Part shown: in pieces, positions 51,497 to 60,163 of the stretch | How the letters are laid out: each line of letters opens with the position of its first letter | How positions within the stretch are numbered: the stretch's first letter is position 1 | NCBI GenBank assembly: GCA_025149125.1 | Contig: CP102272.1 | Span: forward strand, 1,674,001-1,738,000 | Length of the DNA: 64,000 nucleotides | Direction of reading: 5' to 3' | Source of the DNA: [Clostridium] asparagiforme DSM 15981 | GTDB taxonomy: Bacteria; Bacillota; Clostridia; Lachnospirales; Lachnospiraceae | Notes under the pieces: generated by a model | Told to the model about the DNA's origin: nothing | The model's database searches: none | What the model saw: the letters and a program-made list of their open reading frames with translations, nothing else | Position numbers and translations under genes: made by a program

Positions 51497-52701
51497 TTGA
51501 AAATATGATGATGGCATTTTCCGCCATCCGTTCCAACAAGATGCGCTCCGCCCTGACCATGCTGGGAATCATCATCGGCATCGGCTCGGTTATTTCCATC
51601 GTGTCCATCGGCGACACCATGCGGAAAATGTTTTCGGATCTGTACAAGGACGTCGGCATTACCCAGGCGTACATTTCCATCGGCTACTGGGTGGACGACG
51701 TGCGCCAGAGCGATTACTTTACACTGGACGAGATGGAGCGGGCCAAGGAGGCTTTCGGCGACAAGATCGCCTACATCGACAGCAGCGCCTACACCTCGGC
51801 TGAGGCAACCCACAAGCGGACCAAGGTGAATTTTGAATACAGCGGCATCGATTACAATTACCAGGACGTACAGCCGGTGAACGTGGTGTACGGCCGTTAT
51901 CTGAACGAGGGCGATATCCTGGGCCGCAAGCGGAACGTGGTTATGGACACGGACAGCGCCATGAAGCTCTTCGGTGTGGAAAATGCCGTTGGCAAGACCT
52001 TCCGCACCACTCTGTACGGTTCCACCGACGAGTTCACGGTGGTGGGCGTTTACCGAAAGGAAATGAACGCGTTCCAGGCCCTGATGATGGGCGGCAGCTC
52101 GGATAAGGGGTCGGCGTTTATCCCGTACACCCTGCTGACCTGGCCCAACGATTATTTTTACCAGCTCCATGTGTACGCGGCGGACGATGTGGACCTGGAC
52201 CTGTTCTTTGAGCAGTTCAAGGCTTACGCGGCCAAGATGCACGGCCGCGAGCCGGAGGATATGTACATGTACACGGCCATGCAGGAGATGACCTCCGTGG
52301 ATACCATGATGGGTGGAATGTCTATGGCGGTGGGCGGAATCGCAGCTATTTCCCTGCTGGTTGGAGGCATCGGCATCATGAATATCATGCTGGTGTCCGT
52401 GACGGAGCGGACCCGGGAGATCGGTATCCGCAAGGCGCTGGGGGCCAGAACCCGGGACGTGCTGATCCAGTTCCTGACCGAGTCGGCTATTCTGTCGGCC
52501 TGCGGCGGCATTATCGGCATCCTGATCGGCGTGGGCCTGGTGACGGCCGGAGGCGCGGCGCTGGGAATGTCGGTGGTGGTGAAGCCAAGCGTTATTATTA
52601 TTGCGGTATCATTCTCCGCGGTGGTGGGTATTTTCTTTGGTCTGTACCCGGCTTCTAAGGCGGCCAAGGCCGATCCCATCGACGCGCTGCGCTATGAGTA
52701 A
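51490..52701 (+). CDS. MacB/FtsX-type ABC permease
   Basis: A 403-residue permease in the MacB layout: one N-terminal helix (about 20-42, LTMLGIIIGIGSVISIVSIG), an extracytosolic core of about 230 residues, then three C-terminal helices (AVGGIAAISLLVGGIGIMNI, ACGGIIGILIGVGLVTAGGA, IIIAVSFSAVVGIFFGLYPA) with the coupling segment VTERTREIGIRKALGA. MacB-type proteins do not move cargo through the membrane but push it through the adaptor and outer duct by a mechanical stroke. Cargo unknown. Confidence 0.93.
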   Translation: MLIENMMMAFSAIRSNKMRSALTMLGIIIGIGSVISIVSIGDTMRKMFSDLYKDVGITQAYISIGYWVDDVRQSDYFTLDEMERAKEAFGDKIAYIDSSAYTSAEATHKRTKVNFEYSGIDYNYQDVQPVNVVYGRYLNEGDILGRKRNVVMDTDSAMKLFGVENAVGKTFRTTLYGSTDEFTVVGVYRKEMNAFQALMMGGSSDKGSAFIPYTLLTWPNDYFYQLHVYAADDVDLDLFFEQFKAYAAKMHGREPEDMYMYTAMQEMTSVDTMMGGMSMAVGGIAAISLLVGGIGIMNIMLVSVTERTREIGIRKALGARTRDVLIQFLTESAILSACGGIIGILIGVGLVTAGGAALGMSVVVKPSVIIIAVSFSAVVGIFFGLYPASKAAKADPIDALRYE

Positions 52702-52714
52702 GGAGGAACGACAT

Positions 52715-53914
52715 TTGAAGGATAACAGATTGAAACGCGGGGCCATGGCGGCGGGAGCGGTGGGCATGAGCCTGTTTATGACGGCGGCATTTCCCATGAG
52801 CGCCCTGGCCGGCAGCCCGGAATTCGCCTACACCCAGGAGAAATGGGCCGCGCTGCGGGACAATGTGCTGGAATATGAGGAGCTAAACGACCTGATTCAC
52901 GAGTACAACGCCACGGTGCTAAACAACCGGGCGGAGTACGACGACTACCGGGGCAAGAGCAGCGACCGCTTCAAGAACGATTACGCGGACACGGTCCAGG
53001 ACCTCTACGACGCCAGCGACAAGATGCTGGAAAACGTGGACGAGGACCAGCCCGGGTACGCCAGCGCCCTGGCCGGATCCATTTCTACCCGCATTCAGGC
53101 CCAGCGTATGCAGGAGACGGCGGACTCGGAAAATATGGACGGCGACATTAAAAAGCTGGAGTACGACCGCCAGGAGGCGGATCTGGTGCGCACGGCCCAG
53201 ACGAAGATGAACCAGTATTGGCAGAAGGCTAAGAACAGGCAGAGCCTGGAAGCTTCCTTGAGTCTGGCCCAGGCACGGCAGAGCGCCGCGGCCGTGAGGG
53301 TGCAGGAGGGATTGGAGCCCCAGGCGCGTTTGATGGAGGCCCAGGAGGCGGTGCAGTCGGCCCAGGCAGCCATTCAGGCCGGCGACCAGGAGATGGACAC
53401 GGTCCGAAGGGAGCTGTGCGTGCTCACGGGCTGGAGTTACGACGCATCGCCGGAAATCCGGGAAATACCGGTGACCCGCGCGGTGGATCTGGGAGCCATC
53501 GATCTGGAAGGCGACAAGCAGCGGGCCGTGGAGCAGAACTACGCCCTGCGGGCGGCCAAAGGAAAGATGAACAACACCAATTACGGTACGGTTCAGAATA
53601 AAGTGCTGCAGGTCAATGTGAGCGAGGCGGAACAGAAGATCAAGACGGATGTGGAAAACCGTTACCAGAACCTGAAGCAGGCCCAGTCGGACCAGGATCA
53701 GGCGGCTGCGGAGCTGGCGCTGGAGCAGAGAAATCTGGATGCGGCCAGCCGGAAGCTGGAAAACGGATCGATTAAACGCAACGAATACCTGGAGATACAG
53801 GATGGATATGCTGCCAAGGCGGCTGCGGAGCAGGTGAGCGCTTTAAAGCTGACCCAGGCCCAGGAGGATTACTGGTGGGCCGTGAACGGGCTGGCGGACG
53901 CGGGAAGCCTGTAA
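52715..53914 (+). CDS. Exported TolC-like coiled-coil protein 1, barrel apparently missing
   Basis: A 399-residue protein. TTG 52715 is preferred (GGAGG eight bases before); ATG 52694 is in frame. A signal peptide runs to about residue 33 (MSLFMTAAFPMSALAG). The rest is two similar halves of long helices, with TolC-family signposts: ELNDLIHEYNATVLNNRAEY, then the turn RRELCVLTGWSYDASPEI, then NYALRAAKGKMNNTNYG, NRYQNLKQAQSDQDQAAAEL and SIKRNEYLEIQDGYAAK ending WWAVNGL. Between the helices of the second half there are only about 20 residues, too few for the paired beta strands that form the outer-membrane barrel. Function is inferred from operon position. Confidence 0.75.
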   Translation: MKDNRLKRGAMAAGAVGMSLFMTAAFPMSALAGSPEFAYTQEKWAALRDNVLEYEELNDLIHEYNATVLNNRAEYDDYRGKSSDRFKNDYADTVQDLYDASDKMLENVDEDQPGYASALAGSISTRIQAQRMQETADSENMDGDIKKLEYDRQEADLVRTAQTKMNQYWQKAKNRQSLEASLSLAQARQSAAAVRVQEGLEPQARLMEAQEAVQSAQAAIQAGDQEMDTVRRELCVLTGWSYDASPEIREIPVTRAVDLGAIDLEGDKQRAVEQNYALRAAKGKMNNTNYGTVQNKVLQVNVSEAEQKIKTDVENRYQNLKQAQSDQDQAAAELALEQRNLDAASRKLENGSIKRNEYLEIQDGYAAKAAAEQVSALKLTQAQEDYWWAVNGLADAGSL

Positions 53915-53948
53915 AACGGCGGGAACTGACGGAAATTGAGGATAGATT

Positions 53949-55160
53949 ATGGATAGAAGATTGGCTGGGAACGGAAGACAAGTGAATCAGAGCGATATAA
54001 ACCGGCCCGAATTCGGCGGCCGGAAAGGGCAGAGCAGCGCACTGAAAAAGGCCGCTGCCCTGGTTCTGGCAGCCTCTCTGGTCCTGGGGAGCGCAGTCAC
54101 GTCCCTGGCAGAGGAGGCAGGCACGGCCGCCGGTTCCCAGCGGATTGAATACGCGGACTTAGAGCAGTTGATCAAGGGGGCGAACCCCGAGGTACAGGCC
54201 AAGCGGGCGGATCTGGACCACTGGGTGGGCGAGTACGAGGCCGCCCGGGACGAGATCATGGAAAACCGCACCAGGCTGCGGGAGGACGCGAGGGAGCTGA
54301 AGGACGACGGGGACCTGGAGGGGTCCAGGCATTATCTGGAACAGGCGAAGATGTTAAAGGAATCCGCCGACCAGCTGGATAAGCAGATTCGTTCTCTCAA
54401 CAGCGCTTCCAACACCATGGACATCCGCCAGACCGAGGACACCGCGATCCTGGCGGCCCAGGACGTGATGGGAACCTGGCACAGCCTGAATCTGGACCGG
54501 GAAAGCGCCGGGGCAAAGCTGGAGGCCGCGTCCTACAAGAAGGAGAAGCTGGGACGGCAGCTGGCGGAGGGGATGGTCACCCAGGCTGATGTGGATCAGG
54601 CGGAGAAGGAGCGGATGGAGGCTCTGGGCAAGGTAGAAGCCCTGGACGGGGAACTGGAGCAGATGAAGCGGGAGCTGTGTTTGCTTACCGGCCATACCTA
54701 TGACGCCGCGGTTGAGATCGGCGCGCTGCCTCCAGCCGACCTTGAACGGGCGGGCGCGCTGGACCTGGAGGCGGATAAACAGACGGCCTGGGGAAACAGC
54801 TATGAGCTGCGCAGCCAGCGTCACAGCGGGTTTTCCGGCACCAATAAGGAGCGGCACAGCAGGGATCGGTCTGTGGAGGCCGCGGAACAGGGGATGTACA
54901 CCCGGCTTACGTCCCTGTATGGCCAGGTGCAGACGGCGAAAACTTCCTGCGAGGCGGGGCGGACGGCACTGGCGGGGGCGGAGATGGATTGGAAGGCGAT
55001 ATCACACAAGAACGAGTTGGGGATGATCAGCCAGGAGGAATATCTGACCGCGAAGGTGGCTTATATGGAAGCAAGGGCGGCCGCGGGGAGAGCGGAGATT
55101 GAGATGCTGGGGGCGCTGAACCGGTATGACTGGGCGGTGAAAGGGTTGACGTTGGAGTAG
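53949..55160 (+). CDS. Exported TolC-like coiled-coil protein 2, barrel apparently missing
   Basis: A 403-residue paralogue of the previous gene. ATG 53949 with TTGAGGAT upstream. The N-terminus is long and polar before the signal helix (residues 31-54, KKAAALVLAASLVLGSAVTS). The same signposts recur: DLEQLIKGANPEVQAKRADL, MKRELCLLTGHTYDAAVEIG and ELGMISQEEYLTAKVAYMEA ending RYDWAVKG. In place of barrel strands the second half has a short polar stretch (SGFSGTNKERHSRDRS). Two different copies suggest a hetero-oligomer, as TolC-type trimers need six helical pairs (inference). It is the last gene of the operon. Confidence 0.72.
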   Translation: MDRRLAGNGRQVNQSDINRPEFGGRKGQSSALKKAAALVLAASLVLGSAVTSLAEEAGTAAGSQRIEYADLEQLIKGANPEVQAKRADLDHWVGEYEAARDEIMENRTRLREDARELKDDGDLEGSRHYLEQAKMLKESADQLDKQIRSLNSASNTMDIRQTEDTAILAAQDVMGTWHSLNLDRESAGAKLEAASYKKEKLGRQLAEGMVTQADVDQAEKERMEALGKVEALDGELEQMKRELCLLTGHTYDAAVEIGALPPADLERAGALDLEADKQTAWGNSYELRSQRHSGFSGTNKERHSRDRSVEAAEQGMYTRLTSLYGQVQTAKTSCEAGRTALAGAEMDWKAISHKNELGMISQEEYLTAKVAYMEARAAAGRAEIEMLGALNRYDWAVKGLTLE

Positions 55161-55171
55161 GAGAAAGGGAC

Positions 55172-55412
55172 GTCCAGGCCGTGGGAGGCGGGACGGAGAC
55201 GGGTTCCAGAGGGCCATGCTACTAAGGCTCCGGCAGCACAAAAGGAAGGGTACCGAGGACATTCACACCGTATTCCTGAAGGAATACGCTGTTCAGGTCC
55301 TCTCAAAAGCTTGCTTTGAGGCAAGCTTTTGCCCCTTCCTTTTGCACTGCCGGAGCCTAAGTAGCAGTGGCCCTCCTCCACACGCCTCCGTCCCGCCTCC
55401 CACGGCCTGGAC
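55172..55412. repeat. 241-bp element with ~79-bp inverted arms and two internal hairpins
   Basis: The left arm (55172-55250) and right arm (55332-55412) are complementary over about 79 bases; the outer 27 are perfect, followed by a short mismatched block. The 80-base centre holds GTATTCC-TGAA-GGAATAC enclosed by GAGGAC/GTCCTC, and AAAAGCTTGC-N6-GCAAGCTTTT. It has no coding frame and no T-run. It lies between the convergent efflux and kdpDE operons. It could be a MITE-type insertion or a structured RNA. Confidence 0.85.
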
Positions 55413-55449
55413 TGGCATTTCTGGGCGTTAGGAGGAAAAAAGGATGTTT

Positions 55450-56151
55450 TTATTCCACCCGAATCATCCGATACCCCACCCCCACGTGGGTCTGTATGTA
55501 CTGTGGATGGGCCGCGTCCGCCTCGATCTTTTTGCGCAGCGAAGCCATAAACACCCGCAGGGAGGCCACGTCCCCCTCCCAGGAGCTGCCCCAGACCTCT
55601 TTGGTGATGAAGGAGTGGGTCAGGACTTTGCCCACGTGGCGGGCCAGGAGGCAGAGGAGTTTATACTCGAAGGGGGTCAGGTGCAGTTCGTTTCCGTCCA
55701 GGGAGGCGCAGCCCGCGGCGAAATCGATGGTGAGGCCGCCATTGGTGAAAACTGCGCTTTCCATTTCTGCGGAGGCGGAGAGATATTGGAGGCGGCGCAG
55801 GGTGGCGCGCAGCCTGGCGGTCAGTTCCTCCACGGAGAAGGGTTTGGTTAAGTAGTCGTCGGCCCCGGCGTCCAATGCCTCGATTTTATCCCGGTCCTCG
55901 CTGCGGGCGCTGATGACGATGATGGGCATCTGGGACCAGGTGCGCACCTTGGCAATCACCTGGACGCCGTCCATGTCGGGAAGTCCCAGGTCAAGCAACA
56001 TAATATCAGGCTGCTGTGTGGCGGCGCTCAGGATGGCCTGGGCGCCGTTTTCCGCGGTGTGGTAGCGGTAGCCCTCCAGTTCCAGGGTGGTGGAAATCAG
56101 GTTTTTGATGGCTTTGTCGTCCTCGACGATCAGAATCTCCGGTTTATTCAT
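55450..56151 (-). CDS. KdpE-like response regulator (OmpR/PhoB type)
   Basis: A 233-residue protein; ATG 56151 behind GAGGAGG. The receiver domain (1-115) has ILIVEDDKAI, phospho-Asp in LLDLGLPDMDG, and Lys in DYLTKPFS. The C-terminal winged helix (135-230) ends YIQTHVGVGYRMI. Upstream in-frame codons lie within the kinase gene and are discounted. It overlaps the kinase gene by 8 bases. In Kdp systems the regulator switches on potassium uptake; the divergent Ktr genes are the obvious target here. Confidence 0.92.
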   Translation of the reverse strand: MNKPEILIVEDDKAIKNLISTTLELEGYRYHTAENGAQAILSAATQQPDIMLLDLGLPDMDGVQVIAKVRTWSQMPIIVISARSEDRDKIEALDAGADDYLTKPFSVEELTARLRATLRRLQYLSASAEMESAVFTNGGLTIDFAAGCASLDGNELHLTPFEYKLLCLLARHVGKVLTHSFITKEVWGSSWEGDVASLRVFMASLRKKIEADAAHPQYIQTHVGVGYRMIRVE

Positions 56152-57745
56152 GCAGGTCAACCTCCTCGATGGGTAATGTAAACTGAAAAACGCAACCGTG
56201 GGGAATGCGGTCTGACACGGTGATCTGGCCGCCGTGGGCGGTGACGATGGAGCGGCAGAGGGCCAGTCCAAGGCCCATCCCACGTTTGCTGTCCACCGGT
56301 TTGTTGGATGCGGTGTAGAACATATCGAATACCCGCTCCTTGGCGGAGTCCGGGATGCCGGGACCATCGTCGGCGATCTCGACCACGGCTAAGTCCCCGC
56401 GACGGAAGGCCCGGACCTGGATGTGGGAGCCGGGGGGCGTGTATTTAATGGCATTGTCCACCAGGTTGATGATCACCTGGATGATCAGCCGGGAATCCAT
56501 GCGGGCCAGGAGGAAGTCGCCCTCCTGGGTGACGGACAGGGTGTGCTCGCTGGCCTTGCGGCTGATGTGGCGCATGGCCTCGCCGATGACCTCCTCCAAC
56601 AGCTCGCCCTCCATGTTCAGCTGCATGGTGCCGCCCTCCATTCGGGTGATGCTGAGCAGATTTTCCACCAGATTGATCAGCCACATGGAGTCGTCGTAGA
56701 TGTCCTGGCAGACCTGTTTTTTGCGTTCCTCCGCCAGATGGCCGGTGTCGTTCATAAGAATGCCGGCGTTGCCGGAAATGCTGGTCAGGGGCGTGCGCAG
56801 GTCGTGGGAGATGGAGCGCAGCAGGTCGGCTCGAAGCTGTTGGGTCCGGGCGTTTGCCGCCTCTTCCTCACGGATGCGGCTTAAGCGCTCTTTTTCCATG
56901 GCCATGGCGCATTCGCCCAGAATGGCCTGGATCAGGTTGTCCTCGAAGTCGTCGGGGGCTGAGCCGGACAAACGGACGCCAATGATTCCGCAGATGGAAT
57001 CCGCGCCGCCCACAGGGCTGTAGCGGAAGGAGGTGCCGGGCAGGGTGTCCGTAAAAGCGCCGGTCTGTTTTTGCTGTAAACAGGCCGCCCGGGCCGCGGA
57101 CCGCTCCTCCAGGGTGTCGGGGGAAGGTCCTCTGCGTCCCTGGTCCGGCGTGGCCGTACAGAACAGTTCCGGGTCGCCGGGGCCTTTGTCCCCTACCGGA
57201 CAGAACAGGGTGTCGCGCTTTAACAGCTTGTTGAGCTGGGCGGCGGTGAGCCGCAGCAGGCCCTCGGCGCTGTTTTCCTGCTGAAGCAGCTGGTTGGTCT
57301 CTAAGAGTACCCCGGTGCGGTAGGCCGCAAGAGCGGCGATTCTGGCCTGACGTTTGAAGCGGGCTGCAAAGGAGCTGGTGATGAAGGCGGAGATCAGCAT
57401 GACCAGCAGTGTGAACTGGGTGTCGATGTCGTCGGCCTTGAAGGCGTACCGCGGCGTGGTGAATAGGAAATTGAACACCAGCACACAGACTGCGGAGGCC
57501 AGGAAACCGTATTCACGGCGGGACACGAATCCGGCGATGATGAGTACGGCTAATATGTCCAGGGTAATGATATTTGCCTCGGAAAATCCCAGCTTTTGCA
57601 GGATATCGCAGAACAGGGTGACGACGGCCAGAACTCCCAGGGTCCAGGCCAGATCCCTGCGGTTGATGAGCGGCGGCCGGAATTGGCCCACAAAGGCCGG
57701 AAGCGCCGGTTCCGCCGGGGAAGTTTCTATATTGCTGTCAAACAT
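56144..57745 (-). CDS. KdpD-like sensor histidine kinase lacking the N-terminal KdpD sensor domain
   Basis: A 533-residue kinase, ATG 57745 behind AGGAGG. After a short tail come four membrane helices of DUF4118 (about 30-130: LAWTLGVLAVVTLFCDIL, FLASAVCVLVFNFLF), a GAF-like segment, the phospho-His box SISHDLRTPLTSI (His near residue 310), and ATPase boxes NLVDNAIKYTPPG, DDGPGIPD and GMGLGLALC. Full-length KdpD is about 900 residues, with a KdpD/USP domain that binds ATP or c-di-AMP; this protein has none. The 51-bp repeat lies in its leader. The signal it senses is therefore uncertain. Confidence 0.92.
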   Translation of the reverse strand: MFDSNIETSPAEPALPAFVGQFRPPLINRRDLAWTLGVLAVVTLFCDILQKLGFSEANIITLDILAVLIIAGFVSRREYGFLASAVCVLVFNFLFTTPRYAFKADDIDTQFTLLVMLISAFITSSFAARFKRQARIAALAAYRTGVLLETNQLLQQENSAEGLLRLTAAQLNKLLKRDTLFCPVGDKGPGDPELFCTATPDQGRRGPSPDTLEERSAARAACLQQKQTGAFTDTLPGTSFRYSPVGGADSICGIIGVRLSGSAPDDFEDNLIQAILGECAMAMEKERLSRIREEEAANARTQQLRADLLRSISHDLRTPLTSISGNAGILMNDTGHLAEERKKQVCQDIYDDSMWLINLVENLLSITRMEGGTMQLNMEGELLEEVIGEAMRHISRKASEHTLSVTQEGDFLLARMDSRLIIQVIINLVDNAIKYTPPGSHIQVRAFRRGDLAVVEIADDGPGIPDSAKERVFDMFYTASNKPVDSKRGMGLGLALCRSIVTAHGGQITVSDRIPHGCVFQFTLPIEEVDLHE

Positions 57746-57830
57746 GGACAGGTCCTCCTATAATTGGTAATTCCCCCGGAAACGGAGGGGGAGGTGGATG
57801 TGCTGCTTCAGATGCCGCTGGGGGCGAGGA

Positions 57831-57903
57831 GCATTACGTTTCCTTAATTATATCTCGTCACCAGCCGCCAGGCTGATGATAAGCATTACGTTTCCTTATT
57901 ATA
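57831..57903 (-). repeat. Second array of the 51-bp repeat (about 1.4 units)
   Basis: Reading the minus strand, TATAATAAGGAAACGTA starts at 57903 and TATAATTAAGGAAACGTA at 57852, exactly 51 bp apart. The hairpin between is TCATCAGCC-TGGC-GGCTGGTGA. Compared with the 20283 array, one G-C pair has become A-T, one mismatch has become A-T and one T-A has become T-G, so pairing is kept. It sits about 86 bases upstream of the kdpD-like gene. Confidence 0.88.
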
Positions 57904-57906
57904 CCA
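57898..57906 (-). promoter_or_regulatory. Extended -10 of the kdpDE operon inside the repeat
   Basis: Minus strand reads TGGTATAAT, identical to the element heading the Lrp-gene array at 20280-20288. Confidence 0.55.
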
Positions 57907-58028
57907 TAATTTTCACCTCGCCGCCCCCATCTTTATAAAATCTTTATGCTCCCTTTATCCCGATAATACTCCCTTAATGAGAAACATGGTATGGTGGTAG
58001 CAGAGAATGAAAACGGGGAGGAATATCA

Positions 58029-59321
58029 ATGAAATATATACGGAAACAGACACCGGCCAGGATTCTGGCGCTGGGGTTTCTGGCGGTGATTCTGCTGGGC
58101 TCATTTCTGCTCATGCTGCCCTGCTCGGTCCGCCCCGGGGTCAGCCTGCACTATGTGGACGCGCTGTTTACGTCCACCAGCGCGGTCTGCGTGACGGGCC
58201 TGATCGCCGTGGACACGGCGGACACCTACACGGCTTTTGGCCAGGCGGTGGTGGCCGCGCTGATCCAGATCGGCGGCCTGGGCGTGACTTCGGTTGGCGT
58301 TGGTTTTATCCTGGCCATGGGCAAGCGGGTGAATTTGAAGGAGCGGCTGCTGATCCGGGAGGCGATGAACCTGGAATCCGGCCGGGGGCTGGTAAGCCTG
58401 GTGAAAAATATTCTCAAGGTAACGCTGGTTTTCGAGCTGACGGGCGCGGTTTTAAGCTTTCTGGTGTTCAGGCGGGATTATCCTCCTGTACACGCCCTTG
58501 GGATCAGCCTGTTTCACTCCATCGCGGCCTTCAACAACTCGGGTTTCGATATTCTGGGCGGACTTAAAAATCTGTCCGGTTACCGGGACAACGTGCTGCT
58601 CAACCTGACCACCGCGGGCCTGATTACCTTCGGCGGTTTGGGATTTCTGGTGATTATGGACATTGTGCGCAAGCGCTCCTTTAAAAAGCTGTGCCTGCAC
58701 TCCAAAGCGGTGATCACCACCAGCGCCATCCTGCTGGTGGTCGGAACCGTGCTGATCCGCATGACGGAGCAGATCACCTGGCTGGGCGCGTTTTTTACAA
58801 GTGTTTCCGCCAGAACCGCCGGATTTTCCACATTTTCCCTGGGAAACTTCACCAATGCGGGGCTTCTGACGGTGACGGTGCTGATGTTTATCGGAGCTTC
58901 CCCGGGGTCTACCGGTGGCGGTATCAAGACCAGCACCTTGTTCACACTGTTTCATACAATCCGGGGAGCGGCTACCAATGGGGAGCCGAGGGCATTTCAC
59001 TATCAGATTCCGCCGGAGGCGTTTTACAAGGCGGCGGTGGTGAGCACATTGTCGATGCTGGTGGTCTGTGCGGGTTCCTTTGCTATGTGCGTGCTGGAGC
59101 CGGGGCTGGGATTTATGGATATTCTGTTTGAGATCACATCCGCATTCGGCACGGTGGGTTTATCCACGGGAATCACCACGGGGCTGGGACCGGCGGCTAA
59201 GCTGTTGGAAATTGCGGTGATGTATATCGGGCGGCTGGGGCCGCTGACCATTGCGTCCATCTGGATCTACAAGCCGCGGACATCGGTGTCTTATCCAAAA
59301 GGGACTATTTCAATCGGATAA
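58029..59321 (+). CDS. ktrB: Potassium uptake channel subunit, KtrB/TrkH type
   Basis: A 430-residue membrane protein, ATG behind GGGGAGG. Four membrane-pore-membrane units are seen with selectivity-type loops: FTSTSAVCVTGLI, FHSIAAFNNSGFDI, FTSVSARTAGFSTF and FEITSAFGTVGLSTGI. The second loop lacks a clear Gly in the expected place but keeps NNSGF. The length and the adjacent small RCK gene fit KtrAB rather than long TrkH. The gene diverges from the KdpDE-type genes and is probably under their control. Confidence 0.93.
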   Translation: MKYIRKQTPARILALGFLAVILLGSFLLMLPCSVRPGVSLHYVDALFTSTSAVCVTGLIAVDTADTYTAFGQAVVAALIQIGGLGVTSVGVGFILAMGKRVNLKERLLIREAMNLESGRGLVSLVKNILKVTLVFELTGAVLSFLVFRRDYPPVHALGISLFHSIAAFNNSGFDILGGLKNLSGYRDNVLLNLTTAGLITFGGLGFLVIMDIVRKRSFKKLCLHSKAVITTSAILLVVGTVLIRMTEQITWLGAFFTSVSARTAGFSTFSLGNFTNAGLLTVTVLMFIGASPGSTGGGIKTSTLFTLFHTIRGAATNGEPRAFHYQIPPEAFYKAAVVSTLSMLVVCAGSFAMCVLEPGLGFMDILFEITSAFGTVGLSTGITTGLGPAAKLLEIAVMYIGRLGPLTIASIWIYKPRTSVSYPKGTISIG

Positions 59322-59356
59322 TATCAATTATTGGATCATAAAGGGAGGTATTTATT

Positions 59357-60046
59357 ATGTTTGGAAAACAGAGACAGGAGGACGCCACGTCCTACGGAAT
59401 TATCGGGATGGGAAGGTTTGGCAGCGCCCTGGCCTGCACCCTGGCGGAAGCCGGAAAGGAAATTCTGGTGCTGGATCAGGATGAGGAGAAGGTCAGGCGG
59501 ATGCGCAGCTATACGGAGCACGCCTACGTGGTGCGAAATCTCCAGAAGGAGACGCTGCAGGAGACGGGAATCCAAAATTGCGATCAGGTGATCGTGTGCA
59601 TCGGCGACAAGGTGGACGTGAGCATTCTGACCACTCTGAATGTGATCAATCTGGGCGTGCCCCACGTGGTGGCGAAGGCCAACAGCCCGGAGCAGGGCGA
59701 GATTTTAAAGAAAATCGGCGCGGAGGTGGTGTATCCGGAGCGGGACATGGCCATCCGCCTGGCCAAACGGCTGATCTCCGGCCGGGTGTTCAACCTATTC
59801 GAGCTGGATGAGCGCACGGATATCTCGGAGCTTAAAATGAGCGGCGTGCTGGCGGGCCAGACGGTGGAGAAAGCCAGCCTGCGCCAGCGCTACGGGGTCA
59901 ATATAATCGCCATCAGCCAAAACGGCAAGCTGACCACGGACGTGCGTCCGGACTATGTGCTGAAGCAGGAGGACTCCCTGGTAGTGATCGGGGATCGGCA
60001 GAAGATACGGCAGCTGGCGGATGATTTGGTGGGTGAGGATGTATAA
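59357..60046 (+). CDS. ktrA: Potassium uptake regulatory subunit, KtrA/TrkA type
   Basis: A 229-residue RCK protein, ATG 59357 behind AAGGGAGG. The RCK_N Rossmann fold starts YGIIGMGRFGSALACTLAEA, with the nucleotide-ribose acid at LVLDQDEEKV. The C-terminal RCK_C domain (about 140-225, MSGVLAGQTVEKASLRQRYG) is where KtrA-type proteins bind c-di-AMP. It forms an octameric ring gating KtrB in response to ATP/ADP. It follows ktrB by 35 bases. Confidence 0.94.
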   Translation: MFGKQRQEDATSYGIIGMGRFGSALACTLAEAGKEILVLDQDEEKVRRMRSYTEHAYVVRNLQKETLQETGIQNCDQVIVCIGDKVDVSILTTLNVINLGVPHVVAKANSPEQGEILKKIGAEVVYPERDMAIRLAKRLISGRVFNLFELDERTDISELKMSGVLAGQTVEKASLRQRYGVNIIAISQNGKLTTDVRPDYVLKQEDSLVVIGDRQKIRQLADDLVGEDV

Positions 60047-60163
60047 TACGAAATACGATAGACCGGGGGTTCAGGATATGGTAAAATAATGGTCAAGGTT
60101 GGGAGATCGAATCCTTACGAATCTGAAATGCCGCGTGCAGCATTTTGGGGAAAGGGACCATAA

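Noticed and set aside
57907..58028. c-di-AMP riboswitch ahead of ktrB
   Set aside because: The leader is only about 120 bases and shows none of the structured segments that I would expect; no support.
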